A stretch of 64,000 nt of DNA. Origin: Nocardioides aquaticus (lineage in GTDB: Bacteria; Actinomycetota; Actinomycetes; Propionibacteriales; Nocardioidaceae). Below are positions 25,041 to 32,933 of this stretch, in pieces. How positions within the stretch are numbered: the stretch's first letter is position 1; the number at the start of each line of letters is the position of its first letter. Where the stretch lies: the NCBI RefSeq assembly GCF_018459925.1, contig NZ_CP075371.1, positions 3,100,001-3,164,000 of the forward strand, given 5' to 3'. The translations under genes were made by a program, and so were the position numbers. The notes below the pieces were generated by a model. It was not told the DNA's origin. It saw only the letters and a program-made list of their open reading frames with translations, and searched no databases.

Positions 25041-25050
25041 GACACTAGTC
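25041..25050. promoter_or_regulatory. CACTAGT element upstream of the XRE regulator
   Basis: GACACTAGTC lies 9 bp upstream of the regulator start and matches the centre of the 34-bp palindrome at 24340-24373. A possible autoregulatory half-operator. From here to 25329 I see no gene. Confidence 0.35.
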
Positions 25051-25329
25051 GGAGCCAGCGGGAGCCGCCGCCGCGAAGCTCCTCACCAGTTGAGCGATAT
25101 ACGTGATAACCGCGCGGGCAGGAGGCGCTGGGACACGCCGCTGACTCGAGGTGGAGCGTGACAACGACGATGCCTACCGGTCCTCTCGAAAGGCGGTGGG
25201 CCTCATCAAATCCGGACGCCCGCAGGTAGCACCGCCTCTGAACCGCGCCTGCCTCGTACTGTCGGTGGCGACTCGTACCCTCAAAGAGCCGAGGCTCTCG
25301 AGATTCCTCGGCAAAAGCGAGGTGACCGG

Positions 25330-25870
25330 GTGGGAAGCGGTAAGCAGGTCAGCCGCAGCGCGCACATCGGCGATGCTGGTATTGCCCTTATCCCCCAGCG
25401 AGTCAGCGCCATGGATCACGTCTGGCACGAGCGCACAGTCGACGCCGGGATCAATGGCACGATCGAGCTGCGCGACCCTGCGACCGGCGAAGTCAGCAAC
25501 TGCCCCTTCCAGGTGCAAAGCAAGGCCAGCGACAACGACTTCCCCGGTGAAACCGCCGACCGGTTCCACTACGACTGCGACGAGCGCGACCTGGACTACT
25601 GGATGAAGTCTTCAATGCCCGTCCTGCTGGTCTGCTCACACCCCAAGCGGGGCGAAGCCTGGTGGGCGCACATCCAGCCTACTTCGCGGATCCCGCCCGT
25701 CGCGCCAGCGGAGGTGTGGACTTCAACAAGATCACCATGTCCCTTGAAGGGGACGTCTCCGACCGGCTGTTCGCGGTTGCGGATCCTCACGGCCGCGCGC
25801 ACACGCCCTTCGCTGATCTGCGTGATGAAACCCGGGAGTCGAACCTGCTGCCTGTGACGACGCATGGATC
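25330..25870 (+). pseudogene. DUF4365-type nuclease-like gene, frameshifted
   Basis: The reading from the GTG at 25330 (GKQVSRSAHIGDAG) resembles DUF4365, a PD-(D/E)XK-like family often found near defence or mobile genes: IGDAG, then GTIEL, then a strand with QVQSK. It leaves frame near 25676. The next plus-strand frame continues the same protein (AYFADPARRASGGVDFNK to ESNLLPV), so one base has been lost around CATCCAGCCTAC. The residue before GTIEL is N where I would expect D, which would remove a probable catalytic acid. Dead or miscopied gene at the edge of the element. Confidence 0.6.
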
Positions 25871-25876
25871 CGGTCC

Positions 25877-26050
25877 ATGTCGCGGCCCGCGCCGACGGCG
25901 GTGGGCGGCCTGCCCTCGCACTCCCCCACCTGCGCGGGATGTGGCGAAGAGAACCCCGCCGGCCTAGCCCTGGAGGTCGACGCCACCGAGCACGGCGTGA
26001 GCGCCGTGCACCGCTTCGACCATCGCCAGGGTCAGACGACGGCCGCCGTG
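25877..26050 (+). pseudogene. Truncated PaaI-like hotdog thioesterase fragment
   Basis: The plus-strand reading starting MSRPAPTAVGG contains SPTCAGCGEENPAGLALEV, which matches the N-terminus of PaaI-type thioesterases; compare QCLGCGPDNPHGHHLQV in the intact gene at 55156-55641. Similarity ends near 26035, long before the HGG catalytic region. Only the first 50 or so residues survive. Confidence 0.5.
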
Positions 26051-26139
26051 GGAAGCGGTCGGCCTTCGGCGGAGTGCGCGGGACAGGAGCGGTCGCGATG
26101 TCGCTAGCGAAGGAGTACGGAGGCGGGGTGCGCCCGACA

Positions 26140-26612
26140 TTAGGCACCGGGCTCGCGCTGGCTGCGCCGAGGGATGCCGTTGGACGGCTCCTGCTGACGC
26201 GGGATCGGGGGCCGCGGGGGCAGCTCCTGGCCCTTCTCCGCCTCGAGCTCGTCGGTGTCCTTCTCCTCGGACATGTCGATCGGGCCGACCCGCTGGGCGT
26301 TGAAGAACTGCCGGACCACCGGGTCCTCCGATGACAGCAGCATCTCGCACGGGCCGAACATCGCCAGGTGCCTGTGGTAGAGCAACCCGATGTTGTCGGG
26401 GACCGTGCGCGCGATGTTGACGTCGTGGGTCACGATCAGGAACGTCGCGTCGATCTGCGCGTTGAGGTCGATGATCAGCTGGTTGAGGAACGACGTAAGC
26501 ACGGGGTCGAGGCCGGAGTCGGGCTCGTCGAAGAGCACGATCTCGGGGTCCAGCACCAGGGCGCGGGCCAGGCCGGCGCGCTTGCGCATGCCTCCTGAGA
26601 TCTCGCCGGGCA
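26140..26612 (-). pseudogene. N-terminally deleted Mce/Mkl-type ABC transporter ATPase
   Basis: The minus strand reads LPGEISGGMRKRAGLARAL (ABC signature), then VLFDEPDSGLDP (Walker B and D-loop) and TFLIVTHDVNIA (H-loop), ending with an acidic SEEKDTDELEAEKG tail. This is the C-terminal half of an MlaF/Mkl-type ATPase of Mce lipid-import systems. The Walker A half is absent: upstream of about 26612 the similarity stops abruptly. No mce or yrbE genes are nearby. A breakpoint remnant marking a deletion or insertion junction. Confidence 0.65.
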
Positions 26613-26685
26613 GGGGTAGTGGCGCGATTCGGAGCCTGGGACACGACAGCGGGCCCGCGCGTCGGGTGGGCCAACAGACGGGACC

Positions 26686-27888
26686 TCAGGATGCGCGGGC
26701 GGCCTTGAGCTGGGCCCGGTCGACGTCGAGCCCCCGACTGATCACCTGCCTGGCCTCCATGAAGTCCCGCGGTCGATTCACGCAGTCCGCGGCCAGCAGC
26801 CGGCCCTGCTCGAGGTAGTAGCAGGTGAAGTCGCGATCACGGGTGGGGTCGCCACTCAGAACGAGCTCGTCGTAACCGGTGTTCAACCCCGCTATCTGCA
26901 GCTTGAGGTCGTACTGGTCGGACCAGAACCACGGCAGCGCTGCGATAGGGCGCTCCACACCGCACAGCGTCGCGGCCGCCGTCTTGGCCTGTTCCCCGGC
27001 ACTGGGCACAGACTCCAGCCTGACCAGTCGGCTGTAACGAGCCATGCGGTGACTGGCACAGTCACCGGCGGCGACGATTCGAGGGTCGCTGGTGCAAGCC
27101 AGGTCGTCAATCACGATTCCGTCCTCGACTAGCAGGCCCGCATCGGCGGCCAACTCGGTGTTGGGAACCAGGCCCACACCGACGATCACGAGGTCGGCAA
27201 GGATCCGCTCTCCACCCGCCAGAATCACTTCACGGACGCGGTCGTCGCCGGCCATGGCCTCGACAAGGGCGCCCGTCCGGACAACCACACCGGCATCGCG
27301 GTGAACGCGCTCGTAGAACGCCGAGACCTCAGGTGCCGTGACCCGCTCGAGCACGCGCTCAGCGGCCTCCAGCACCGTCACCTCCAGACCGAGTGCCCGC
27401 AGGGACGCGGCTGTCTCCAAGCCGATGTATCCACCGCCGACGATCACGGCGTGGCGACCCGGGGCCGCCCAAGCCCGGATCGACGCGACGTCCGCGAAGG
27501 TCCGGAGGTAGAAGATCCCCGGCAGATCGATGCCGGACACGGACAGGCTGCGCGCCCGGCCCCCCGTGCACAGGGCGAGACCGGCGTACGCCATCGTCGT
27601 GCCGTCGCTCAGCACCACCTGTTGCGCCGCACGATCGATCTGCGTGACCGTCCCCTGCACGAGGCGGATGTCGCGCTTGTCGTAGAACTCCGCCTTGCGG
27701 ATGGCGAGCTCTTCCAGGCTGCTCTTGCCAGCGAGGTAGGCCTTGGAGAGAGGAGGACGTTGATAGGGCAGCGCCGGCTCGTCACCGACCACGACGATCT
27801 CTCCTGCCCAACCCTCCTGCCGGAGTCCGGCCGCCACCTGGACACCGGCATGGCTGGCACCGACGACCAGCGCCCTCCCCTCGGTCAC
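26686..27888 (-). CDS. NAD(P)H-dependent ferredoxin reductase of the CYP153 system
   Basis: 400 aa from a GTG at 27888 that overlaps the P450 stop (GTGA). The FAD-binding Rossmann motif is near the N-terminus (LVVGASHAGVQVA), YQRPPLSKAYL matches putidaredoxin-reductase-like enzymes, AVIVGGGYIGLETA (about residue 147) is the NAD(P)H-binding GxGxxG site, and CTSDPRIVAAGDCA (about 270) is the second FAD motif. It passes electrons from NAD(P)H to the 2Fe-2S ferredoxin at 29307-29627 and so to CYP153. Gene order ferredoxin-P450-reductase is classic for a three-component CYP153 hydroxylase. Confidence 0.88.
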   Translation of the reverse strand: MTEGRALVVGASHAGVQVAAGLRQEGWAGEIVVVGDEPALPYQRPPLSKAYLAGKSSLEELAIRKAEFYDKRDIRLVQGTVTQIDRAAQQVVLSDGTTMAYAGLALCTGGRARSLSVSGIDLPGIFYLRTFADVASIRAWAAPGRHAVIVGGGYIGLETAASLRALGLEVTVLEAAERVLERVTAPEVSAFYERVHRDAGVVVRTGALVEAMAGDDRVREVILAGGERILADLVIVGVGLVPNTELAADAGLLVEDGIVIDDLACTSDPRIVAAGDCASHRMARYSRLVRLESVPSAGEQAKTAAATLCGVERPIAALPWFWSDQYDLKLQIAGLNTGYDELVLSGDPTRDRDFTCYYLEQGRLLAADCVNRPRDFMEARQVISRGLDVDRAQLKAARAS

Positions 27889-29123
27889 GCGTCGGTCTTC
27901 GGCGTCAGCTGGACCATCAGCCTGCTGATGCCGCGCACGAAGTTGGACTGGACGTACTCCGGTTCGTCGACGACCTCGATCTTGTCGAAGCGCGGCAGCA
28001 GCTCCTCCCACAGGATTCGCAGCTGCATCTCCGCCAGTCGGTTGCCCATGCACCGGTGGACACCGAAACCGAAGGAGATGTGGTTGCGAGCGTTGCGTCG
28101 GTCGATGATCAGGTCGTCCGGCCGGTCGAACACGCGCTCGTCGCGGTTGCCCGAGGCATACCACATCACGAGCTTGTCTCCCTTGCGGATGAACTGTCCG
28201 TTGAGCATCGTGTCCTTCTTGGCCACGCGGCGCATGTAGGCCAAGGGTGTCTGCCAGCGGATGATCTCCGAGACCATGTTCGGGATGAGGTCGGGGTTGG
28301 CCTTGAGCTTCTCGAACTGGTCGGGGAACCGGTTCAGTGCAAGGACACCGCCGCTCATGGAGTTCCGCGTGGTGTCGTTGCCGCCGACGATGAGCAGGGT
28401 GAGGTTGCCCAGGAACTCCATCGGACGATCGATCAGGTCCTTGGTGTCCTCGTTGCTCTGCAGCATCGTGATCAGGTCGAAGCCCGGCTCCTCGCCGGCC
28501 GCGAGCCGCGCCTCTTTGTCGCGCCACAGGGCACTCAGCCCTCGCGCTGCGTCGACGAACCCGCGGAACACCTCATCGTTGTCCGAAGGACCGCCGTTGG
28601 CCTGCTCCATAGAGCTAGCCAAGTCTGACCACTCGACGAGCTTTCGGCGCTCCTCGTAGGGGAAGTCCAGCAAGGTTGCCAACATGCGCGCAGTGAGCTC
28701 GATCGAGACGCGGTCGACCCAGTTGAAGGGCTCACCGATCGGGAGATCGTCTAGCACCTCTTGGACGCGCGAGCGGATCAGCCCCTCCATCTCCCGCAGA
28801 TTCTTGGGAGCCACGACGCCCTGGACGGCAGCGCGCTGGCGGTCGTGCTTGGGCGGGTCCATCGCAATGAACATGGCGACATCCATGAACCGCGGGGGCT
28901 CGCCGATGATAATGAAGGGCTCCGCCGAGAAGGTCTCATGGTCCTTGTCGACTGCGACGATATCGGCGTGCCGGGTGACCGACCAGAAGGGACCGAAAGG
29001 GCTCTTGGCCTGAAAGTGCACGGGGGCCTCGTTGCGCACCCGCTCGAAGTACTCCTGCCACCTGCCCTGCCGGTACAGGAACGGGTTGCTCAGGTCGATA
29101 TCGGCGAGGGCGACCTCCTCCAC
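27885..29123 (-). CDS. CYP153-family cytochrome P450 (alkane/fatty acid terminal hydroxylase)
   Basis: 412 aa in the open frame. The I-helix motif GGNDTTR is at 247-253, EIIR (ExxR) at 286-289 and the heme loop FGFGVHRCMG at 351-360, with the ligand Cys358. DIDLSNPFLYRQG near the start and NFVRGISRLMVQLTP at the end are characteristic of CYP153, which hydroxylates the terminal carbon of medium-chain alkanes and fatty acids. The GTG start at 29123 may be artificial: a longer N-terminus from 29284 with a good ribosome site is separated from it by a one-base frameshift in a run of six C. The core enzyme is complete either way. Confidence 0.88.
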   Translation of the reverse strand: MEEVALADIDLSNPFLYRQGRWQEYFERVRNEAPVHFQAKSPFGPFWSVTRHADIVAVDKDHETFSAEPFIIIGEPPRFMDVAMFIAMDPPKHDRQRAAVQGVVAPKNLREMEGLIRSRVQEVLDDLPIGEPFNWVDRVSIELTARMLATLLDFPYEERRKLVEWSDLASSMEQANGGPSDNDEVFRGFVDAARGLSALWRDKEARLAAGEEPGFDLITMLQSNEDTKDLIDRPMEFLGNLTLLIVGGNDTTRNSMSGGVLALNRFPDQFEKLKANPDLIPNMVSEIIRWQTPLAYMRRVAKKDTMLNGQFIRKGDKLVMWYASGNRDERVFDRPDDLIIDRRNARNHISFGFGVHRCMGNRLAEMQLRILWEELLPRFDKIEVVDEPEYVQSNFVRGISRLMVQLTPKTDA

Positions 29124-29284
29124 GGGGGGATGGGCTCCTCTACGAAGATCTTTTGTCCATTGGTCCGTGTCACGAAACGACGGGTCTTGTCGTATAGGTG
29201 CGCCCCACGGATCTGCATCTGCATAGGGACGACGGACTGAACTCGCTCAGTCACGGCGTCGGTCACGGTAGTCACGGTCGTCAT
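29124..29284 (-). other. Probable N-terminal extension of the CYP153 gene, out of frame
   Basis: From the ATG at 29284, preceded by GAGAGGAAG, the minus strand encodes a natural-looking leader (TDAVTERVQSVVPMQ, RGAHLYDKTRRFVTRTNG, KIFVEEPIPP). At ATCCCCCCGTGG the reading shifts away from the P450 frame. A seventh C would give PIPP-VEEVALADIDL without a break. This is the second place in the window where one C is missing from a six-C run. Confidence 0.55.
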
Positions 29285-29306
29285 GACGCGGTCTTCCTCT
29301 CGACGG

Positions 29307-29627
29307 TCACATCTGGAATTCGGGGAGTCGAACGACGAGGCCGTCCCAGTTCTCGCTCACGCGCATCTGGCACGCCAGGCGAGACGCCGGATCGCGCTCG
29401 GGGTTCATGGCGAGCATCTCCTCCTCGACCGAACCCGAACGGCCGACCTCGGCGACCCACTGGTCATCGACAATCACGTGGCACGTGCCACACGCAGCCT
29501 CCCCGCCACAGTCGCCGTCGACCCCGGGCACCATGTTGTCGACCGCGACCTGCATGAGGGACGCACCCTCCTCGAGGGGTGCCTCGTGCTTCTCCCCGTC
29601 ATGGGACATGAAGGTGACAACTGACAT
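29307..29627 (-). CDS. [2Fe-2S] ferredoxin, putidaredoxin type
   Basis: 106 aa from the ATG at 29627 (AAGGAG eight bases upstream). Cysteines 40, 46, 49 and 86 give the C-x5-C-x2-C...C pattern of adrenodoxin/putidaredoxin-type ferredoxins. It is the electron carrier between the reductase (26686-27888) and CYP153 (27885-29123), and it is the first gene of that operon. An inverted repeat lies just upstream. Confidence 0.9.
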   Translation of the reverse strand: MSVVTFMSHDGEKHEAPLEEGASLMQVAVDNMVPGVDGDCGGEAACGTCHVIVDDQWVAEVGRSGSVEEEMLAMNPERDPASRLACQMRVSENWDGLVVRLPEFQM

Positions 29628-29641
29628 AGAACATCTCCTTG

Positions 29642-29658
29642 CTTGAACGTGTTTCAAG
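29642..29658. promoter_or_regulatory. Inverted repeat between the ferredoxin operon and the AraC regulator
   Basis: CTTGAA-N5-TTCAAG, a perfect 6-5-6 repeat, lies 15 bp upstream of the ferredoxin start and 74 bp from the divergent AraC-type gene. A likely operator for the alkane module. Confidence 0.45.
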
Positions 29659-29731
29659 TGTTTGTGCTCCGTTGCTGCTGTGGCTATGGTCACCCGAGTC
29701 AATATGTTGTGATTTGGGCTCAGGAGGCAGA

Positions 29732-30751
29732 GTGAAGGCTCACGAGCCAGGGGTGCCGCCGCTCGCGTTCGTGCAGCTCTTGAATAGCGACGCCCTCGAG
29801 CCCGACGCCGTGGCCCACTTCCGTCGGATCATCGACCTCCATGACACCTCCGAACTGGAGCTGGTCCGGCACGACCGACAGGTGCCAATTCGGTGGTTTC
29901 GCGAGGTTTACCCCGACCTCGACCCCGAAGGCGCCACCCATCTAGGACTCGCGTTCGCCGAGAGTGCCCAGCTGACCTCATTCGGCCCCTTAAGCCTTCC
30001 CTTGGTTAGCGCTGGATCCGTGGCCGAGGTCTTCGAACTGCTCGGGTACCTGCCCGTCATCTCCGGGGCCCTTCGTCCCCACTTCCACCAGGGCCAGCGC
30101 AGCCTGACGGTAGGCCTCAGCGGCCACACCGACGACCCCGATCTCGACTGCCTGGTCATCACCTACGGTGGCGCGGCTTTGCTTCGACTGCTCGACATGC
30201 TGGCCGGCACGCTGCCAGGCGTAACACTGCACCTGGCCTGGAAGGCCCCCCAGTTTCCGGAGGGCCACATAGATCTCCTGACCGGACGTCTGGCTTTCGA
30301 CGCGCACGCATCCTTCATCGACGTGCCCGCCGAGACGCTTCAGGCCCGCTGCCGATTCCCAGACCCGCTTGCTTACCGCCTGGCCATCGCCGAGCTGAGC
30401 CGCACCCTTGAGCGGAACACCAGTGCCACCAGTGTCACGGAGAGCGTGAGGCGACTGCTCGAGGAGGATCCCGGGCGTAGCAGCAGCCAGGAGGTCGCAG
30501 CACTCCTCGGCGTCTCCACCAGCACCATGAAGAGACGACTTGACGACGAGGGGACGACCTTCCGGGAGGTTCGACAATCCCTACTACGCGAGAGGGCCAT
30601 CGTCCGCCTGCTCGACCACTCCCTGACGATCAGTCAGACCGCCGTCGATCTCGGCTACAGCGACCTGGCGAACTTCTCTCACGCCTTCAGGCGCTGGACC
30701 GGGCAGTCGCCAAGCGAGTTCCGCAAAGTGGGTCGACGCGGACCGGGGTGA
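29732..30751 (+). CDS. AraC-family regulator of the CYP153 operon
   Basis: 339 aa from the GTG at 29732 (GGAGG six bases before). The first 220 residues form an Arabinose_bd/AraC-ligand-like domain (FGPLSLPLVSAGSVAEVFE). The C-terminus has two helix-turn-helices: SSSQEVAALLGVSTSTMKRRLDDEG and LTISQTAVDLGYSDLANFSHAFRRWTG, the AraC signature. It is divergent from the ferredoxin-CYP153-reductase operon, the arrangement seen for alkane- or fatty-acid-responsive AraC regulators. The effector is unknown. Confidence 0.82.
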   Translation: MKAHEPGVPPLAFVQLLNSDALEPDAVAHFRRIIDLHDTSELELVRHDRQVPIRWFREVYPDLDPEGATHLGLAFAESAQLTSFGPLSLPLVSAGSVAEVFELLGYLPVISGALRPHFHQGQRSLTVGLSGHTDDPDLDCLVITYGGAALLRLLDMLAGTLPGVTLHLAWKAPQFPEGHIDLLTGRLAFDAHASFIDVPAETLQARCRFPDPLAYRLAIAELSRTLERNTSATSVTESVRRLLEEDPGRSSSQEVAALLGVSTSTMKRRLDDEGTTFREVRQSLLRERAIVRLLDHSLTISQTAVDLGYSDLANFSHAFRRWTGQSPSEFRKVGRRGPG

Positions 30752-30887
30752 GGTTGCAGTTGAGTCCTCAATAGTGGGGTATCGCGGTCGACGTGATCGT
30801 TGCCCCGCATGTCGCCGGGACGTAGACGCGGCCACCGCGTGATTCTTCGGGTGAGCCGTCTACAGCACTCTGGAGAGGATCATCACG

Positions 30888-31212
30888 ATGACCGCTCCGC
30901 CAATTCTCACCCTGCCCAGCTGCTCGACAACGGCCTGTCGGCCGCGTCGCAGGATCTGATCTGGGACCTGCTCAACACGGTGATCAACGCGTTGATGTCA
31001 GCCGAGGCCGACGCGGTCTGTGGCGCCGAGTACGTCCGTGACTCGCCGGAGCGGGTTACCTTTCCCACAGCTACCGGCACGGGGATACCCGGGCCGGCAC
31101 CATCGACGTCGCGATCCCCAGACTCCGCCCGGGGACCTACTCCCCCGAGTGGCTGCTCGAGCGTCGCAAGCAGGCCGAGGCGGCGCTGATCAACGTGGTC
31201 GCGACCTGCTAA
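30888..31212 (+). mobile_element. IS256-family (mutator-type) transposase remnant
   Basis: Two plus-strand frames together rebuild the N-terminus of an IS256-like transposase: SQDLIWDLLNTVINALMSAEADAVCGAEY in one frame, then after a break near 31065 YRHGDTRAGTIDVAIPRLRPG and PEWLLERRKQAEAALINVVATC in another, ending in TAA at 31210-31212. The catalytic DDE part is missing. No clear terminal inverted repeats were found. A dead insertion at the boundary between the alkane and carotenoid regions. Confidence 0.65.
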
Positions 31213-31551
31213 CTGAACCGCCTGGAGTTTCCGGTCTCCGGACATCCCGGGGCGGTTCAAACCGAGTCGCGCCAGCGTCCTGCACGCGGTCATCGACGCC
31301 ATGCTTGCCCGAAGGGACGGGCAGATCCCCACCGAGATCACGGACTTCGACACCCTCTTCGAGCGTATCGACGACCTCTCGAACGCGCTACTCCTAACGT
31401 TGGTACACCCGCCTGATCGCATCGCTGGAACGCGGACCCCGCCCCGGGTCAACGCGGTCGAGGTCGTCTGTGTCCGATGACGAAGGCTGCATGCGGCAGC
31501 GGCCCATCGCCTTGGTCTGCGATTTTAAGCCTGCAGCTTCCCTTTGCGACA
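31213..31551. other. Non-coding or degraded stretch
   Basis: One plus-strand frame (about 31255-31395) reads as plausible protein (LHAVIDAMLARRDG, ITDFDTLFERIDDLSNALL) but has no start and I cannot assign it. It is probably another gene fragment attached to the transposase remnant. No other signal seen. Confidence 0.3.
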
Positions 31552-32451
31552 TCATCCTTGCGCATACCGGCCGGACGCACCCGCTCGACACGTAGGCAGA
31601 CGTCTCGCGAAGGTCGCACGAAGCGACGCGACCACGGTGACGGCCAACCCCGCCGTCAGCCAACCCGCAAATACGTCGGCGACGTAGTGCTCGCCGGTGT
31701 AGACGAGCGTGACTGCCATCGCCAAGGCATACGCCAGCAACAGCAAACGCCACCGCGGGCCGACCGACGGCCACAGAAACAGGGCGACGAGCAGGGCGGC
31801 GCCGGCGTGCAGCGACGGCATCGCGGCGACTGGGTTGCTGCCGTCCTGGGCGGAGGCGACCAGCGTCCCGACGAGATCGAGGTGGACGGGCTCCCAGCCG
31901 AGGTTCGAGATGCGCTCGACCGGGCCGATCGCCCCCTGCTCCGACGCCATCCAGGGCGGCGCGGCGGGGTAGGCGACGTAGCCCGTCACCCCGACGGCGG
32001 TGAACGCGAGGACCCTCGCCACCCAGACGGCGAAGCGCTCGCGCAGGCGGAACCACAGGACCGCCGTGAGCAGCGGGATGGCGACGAAGTGTGTGACGTA
32101 GACCAGCGCGGCGGCGACGTCGTACCAGTGCGGCGACCCGTCGACGAGGCGCGCCTGGAGCCAGACGGTCGGGACTTCGCCGAAGACGGCCCGGTCCGCG
32201 TCGGCCGGCCCGGTGACGTGCAGGCCGAAGCCGAGCCGGTTGGTCGCGGCGCCCGCGCTCAGCGGCGCGCTGATCCACTGCGCGACCCAGTAGACGAGCA
32301 GGATCGCGCCGAGCGGCGCCCAGGCGATGAGCAGCTGGGCCACCGGCCCGTGCCGGGGGTTCGAGGGCCGCAGCAGCGACGGCGGCCGCGTTGCGGTGGC
32401 CGTGCCGCCGGAGGAGCGGGCCGACCCGGGGGCGGTGTCGCGGGACGTCAT
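31552..32451 (-). CDS. PAP2/AUR1-like membrane phosphatase or transferase
   Basis: 299 aa from the ATG at 32451 (ATGA with the acyltransferase gene). About six transmembrane helices. The motifs AMPSLHAG and YTGEHYVADVFAG are the second and third PAP2 signature blocks, with the His nucleophile and the His-Asp pair, in the form typical of inositol-phosphorylceramide-synthase-like (PAP2_3) enzymes. It ends a carotenoid operon, so it may process a lipid-linked or phosphorylated intermediate used in carotenoid acylation, or it may be a passenger. The substrate cannot be read from the sequence. Confidence 0.7.
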   Translation of the reverse strand: MTSRDTAPGSARSSGGTATATRPPSLLRPSNPRHGPVAQLLIAWAPLGAILLVYWVAQWISAPLSAGAATNRLGFGLHVTGPADADRAVFGEVPTVWLQARLVDGSPHWYDVAAALVYVTHFVAIPLLTAVLWFRLRERFAVWVARVLAFTAVGVTGYVAYPAAPPWMASEQGAIGPVERISNLGWEPVHLDLVGTLVASAQDGSNPVAAMPSLHAGAALLVALFLWPSVGPRWRLLLLAYALAMAVTLVYTGEHYVADVFAGWLTAGLAVTVVASLRATFARRLPTCRAGASGRYAQG

Positions 32452-32933
32452 GCGTACCGCCGCTCGAGCAGCGACTGGATGCGGAACCGGTTGTAGCGCT
32501 GGATGAGGATGAACGGCAGGTTGACCAGCACGCCGTACGTGACGAGGAGGCCCGCGGCGAGCGGCGGGTTCCACAGCACGAAGAGCGGCCCGCACGCCAT
32601 GCACCACCAGTGGGTGAGCTCGGCCCGTCGCGTCTCGCGCGCGAAGAGCCGCAGCCCGGGTCCGTCGTACGACGGCAGCTCGCGCTTGCTGAGGCCGCCG
32701 GTGAAGAGGGCCCCCGCCTCGGGGAGCCGGTCCTTCCAGCGGTGGATCCGCAGGCGGCGTCGGTACCAGCGGCCCCCGTCCTCGAACCCTCGCTCCCGCA
32801 GCAGCCAACCGTCGCTCTCCAGGCGCTCGTCGCGCAACCGGTGGGCGGCGTAGCCGGTCGCGGCGTGGAACGTCCCCCACGCCACGATGTCGACGAGGAT
32901 CGTCACGCCCTGCGGGATCAGCAGCCTCAGCAT
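32448..32933 (-). CDS. CrtO-like glycosyl carotenoid acyltransferase
   Basis: 161 aa with a hydrophobic N-terminal helix (about 7-28) and two later helices (about 112-146). HRWKDRLPEAGALFTGGLSK and THWWCMACGPLFVLWNPP match the family of glycosyl-4,4'-diaponeurosporenoate acyltransferase (CrtO), which esterifies the sugar of glycosylated carotenoids in staphyloxanthin-type pathways. It follows the glycosyltransferase directly (TGATG overlap), which supports that order of reactions. Confidence 0.75.
   Translation of the reverse strand: MLRLLIPQGVTILVDIVAWGTFHAATGYAAHRLRDERLESDGWLLRERGFEDGGRWYRRRLRIHRWKDRLPEAGALFTGGLSKRELPSYDGPGLRLFARETRRAELTHWWCMACGPLFVLWNPPLAAGLLVTYGVLVNLPFILIQRYNRFRIQSLLERRYA

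Noticed and set aside
29639..29731. Upstream ATG extension of the AraC gene
   Set aside because: The 31 extra codons overlap the operator region, and the GTG at 29732 has a strong GGAGG site.
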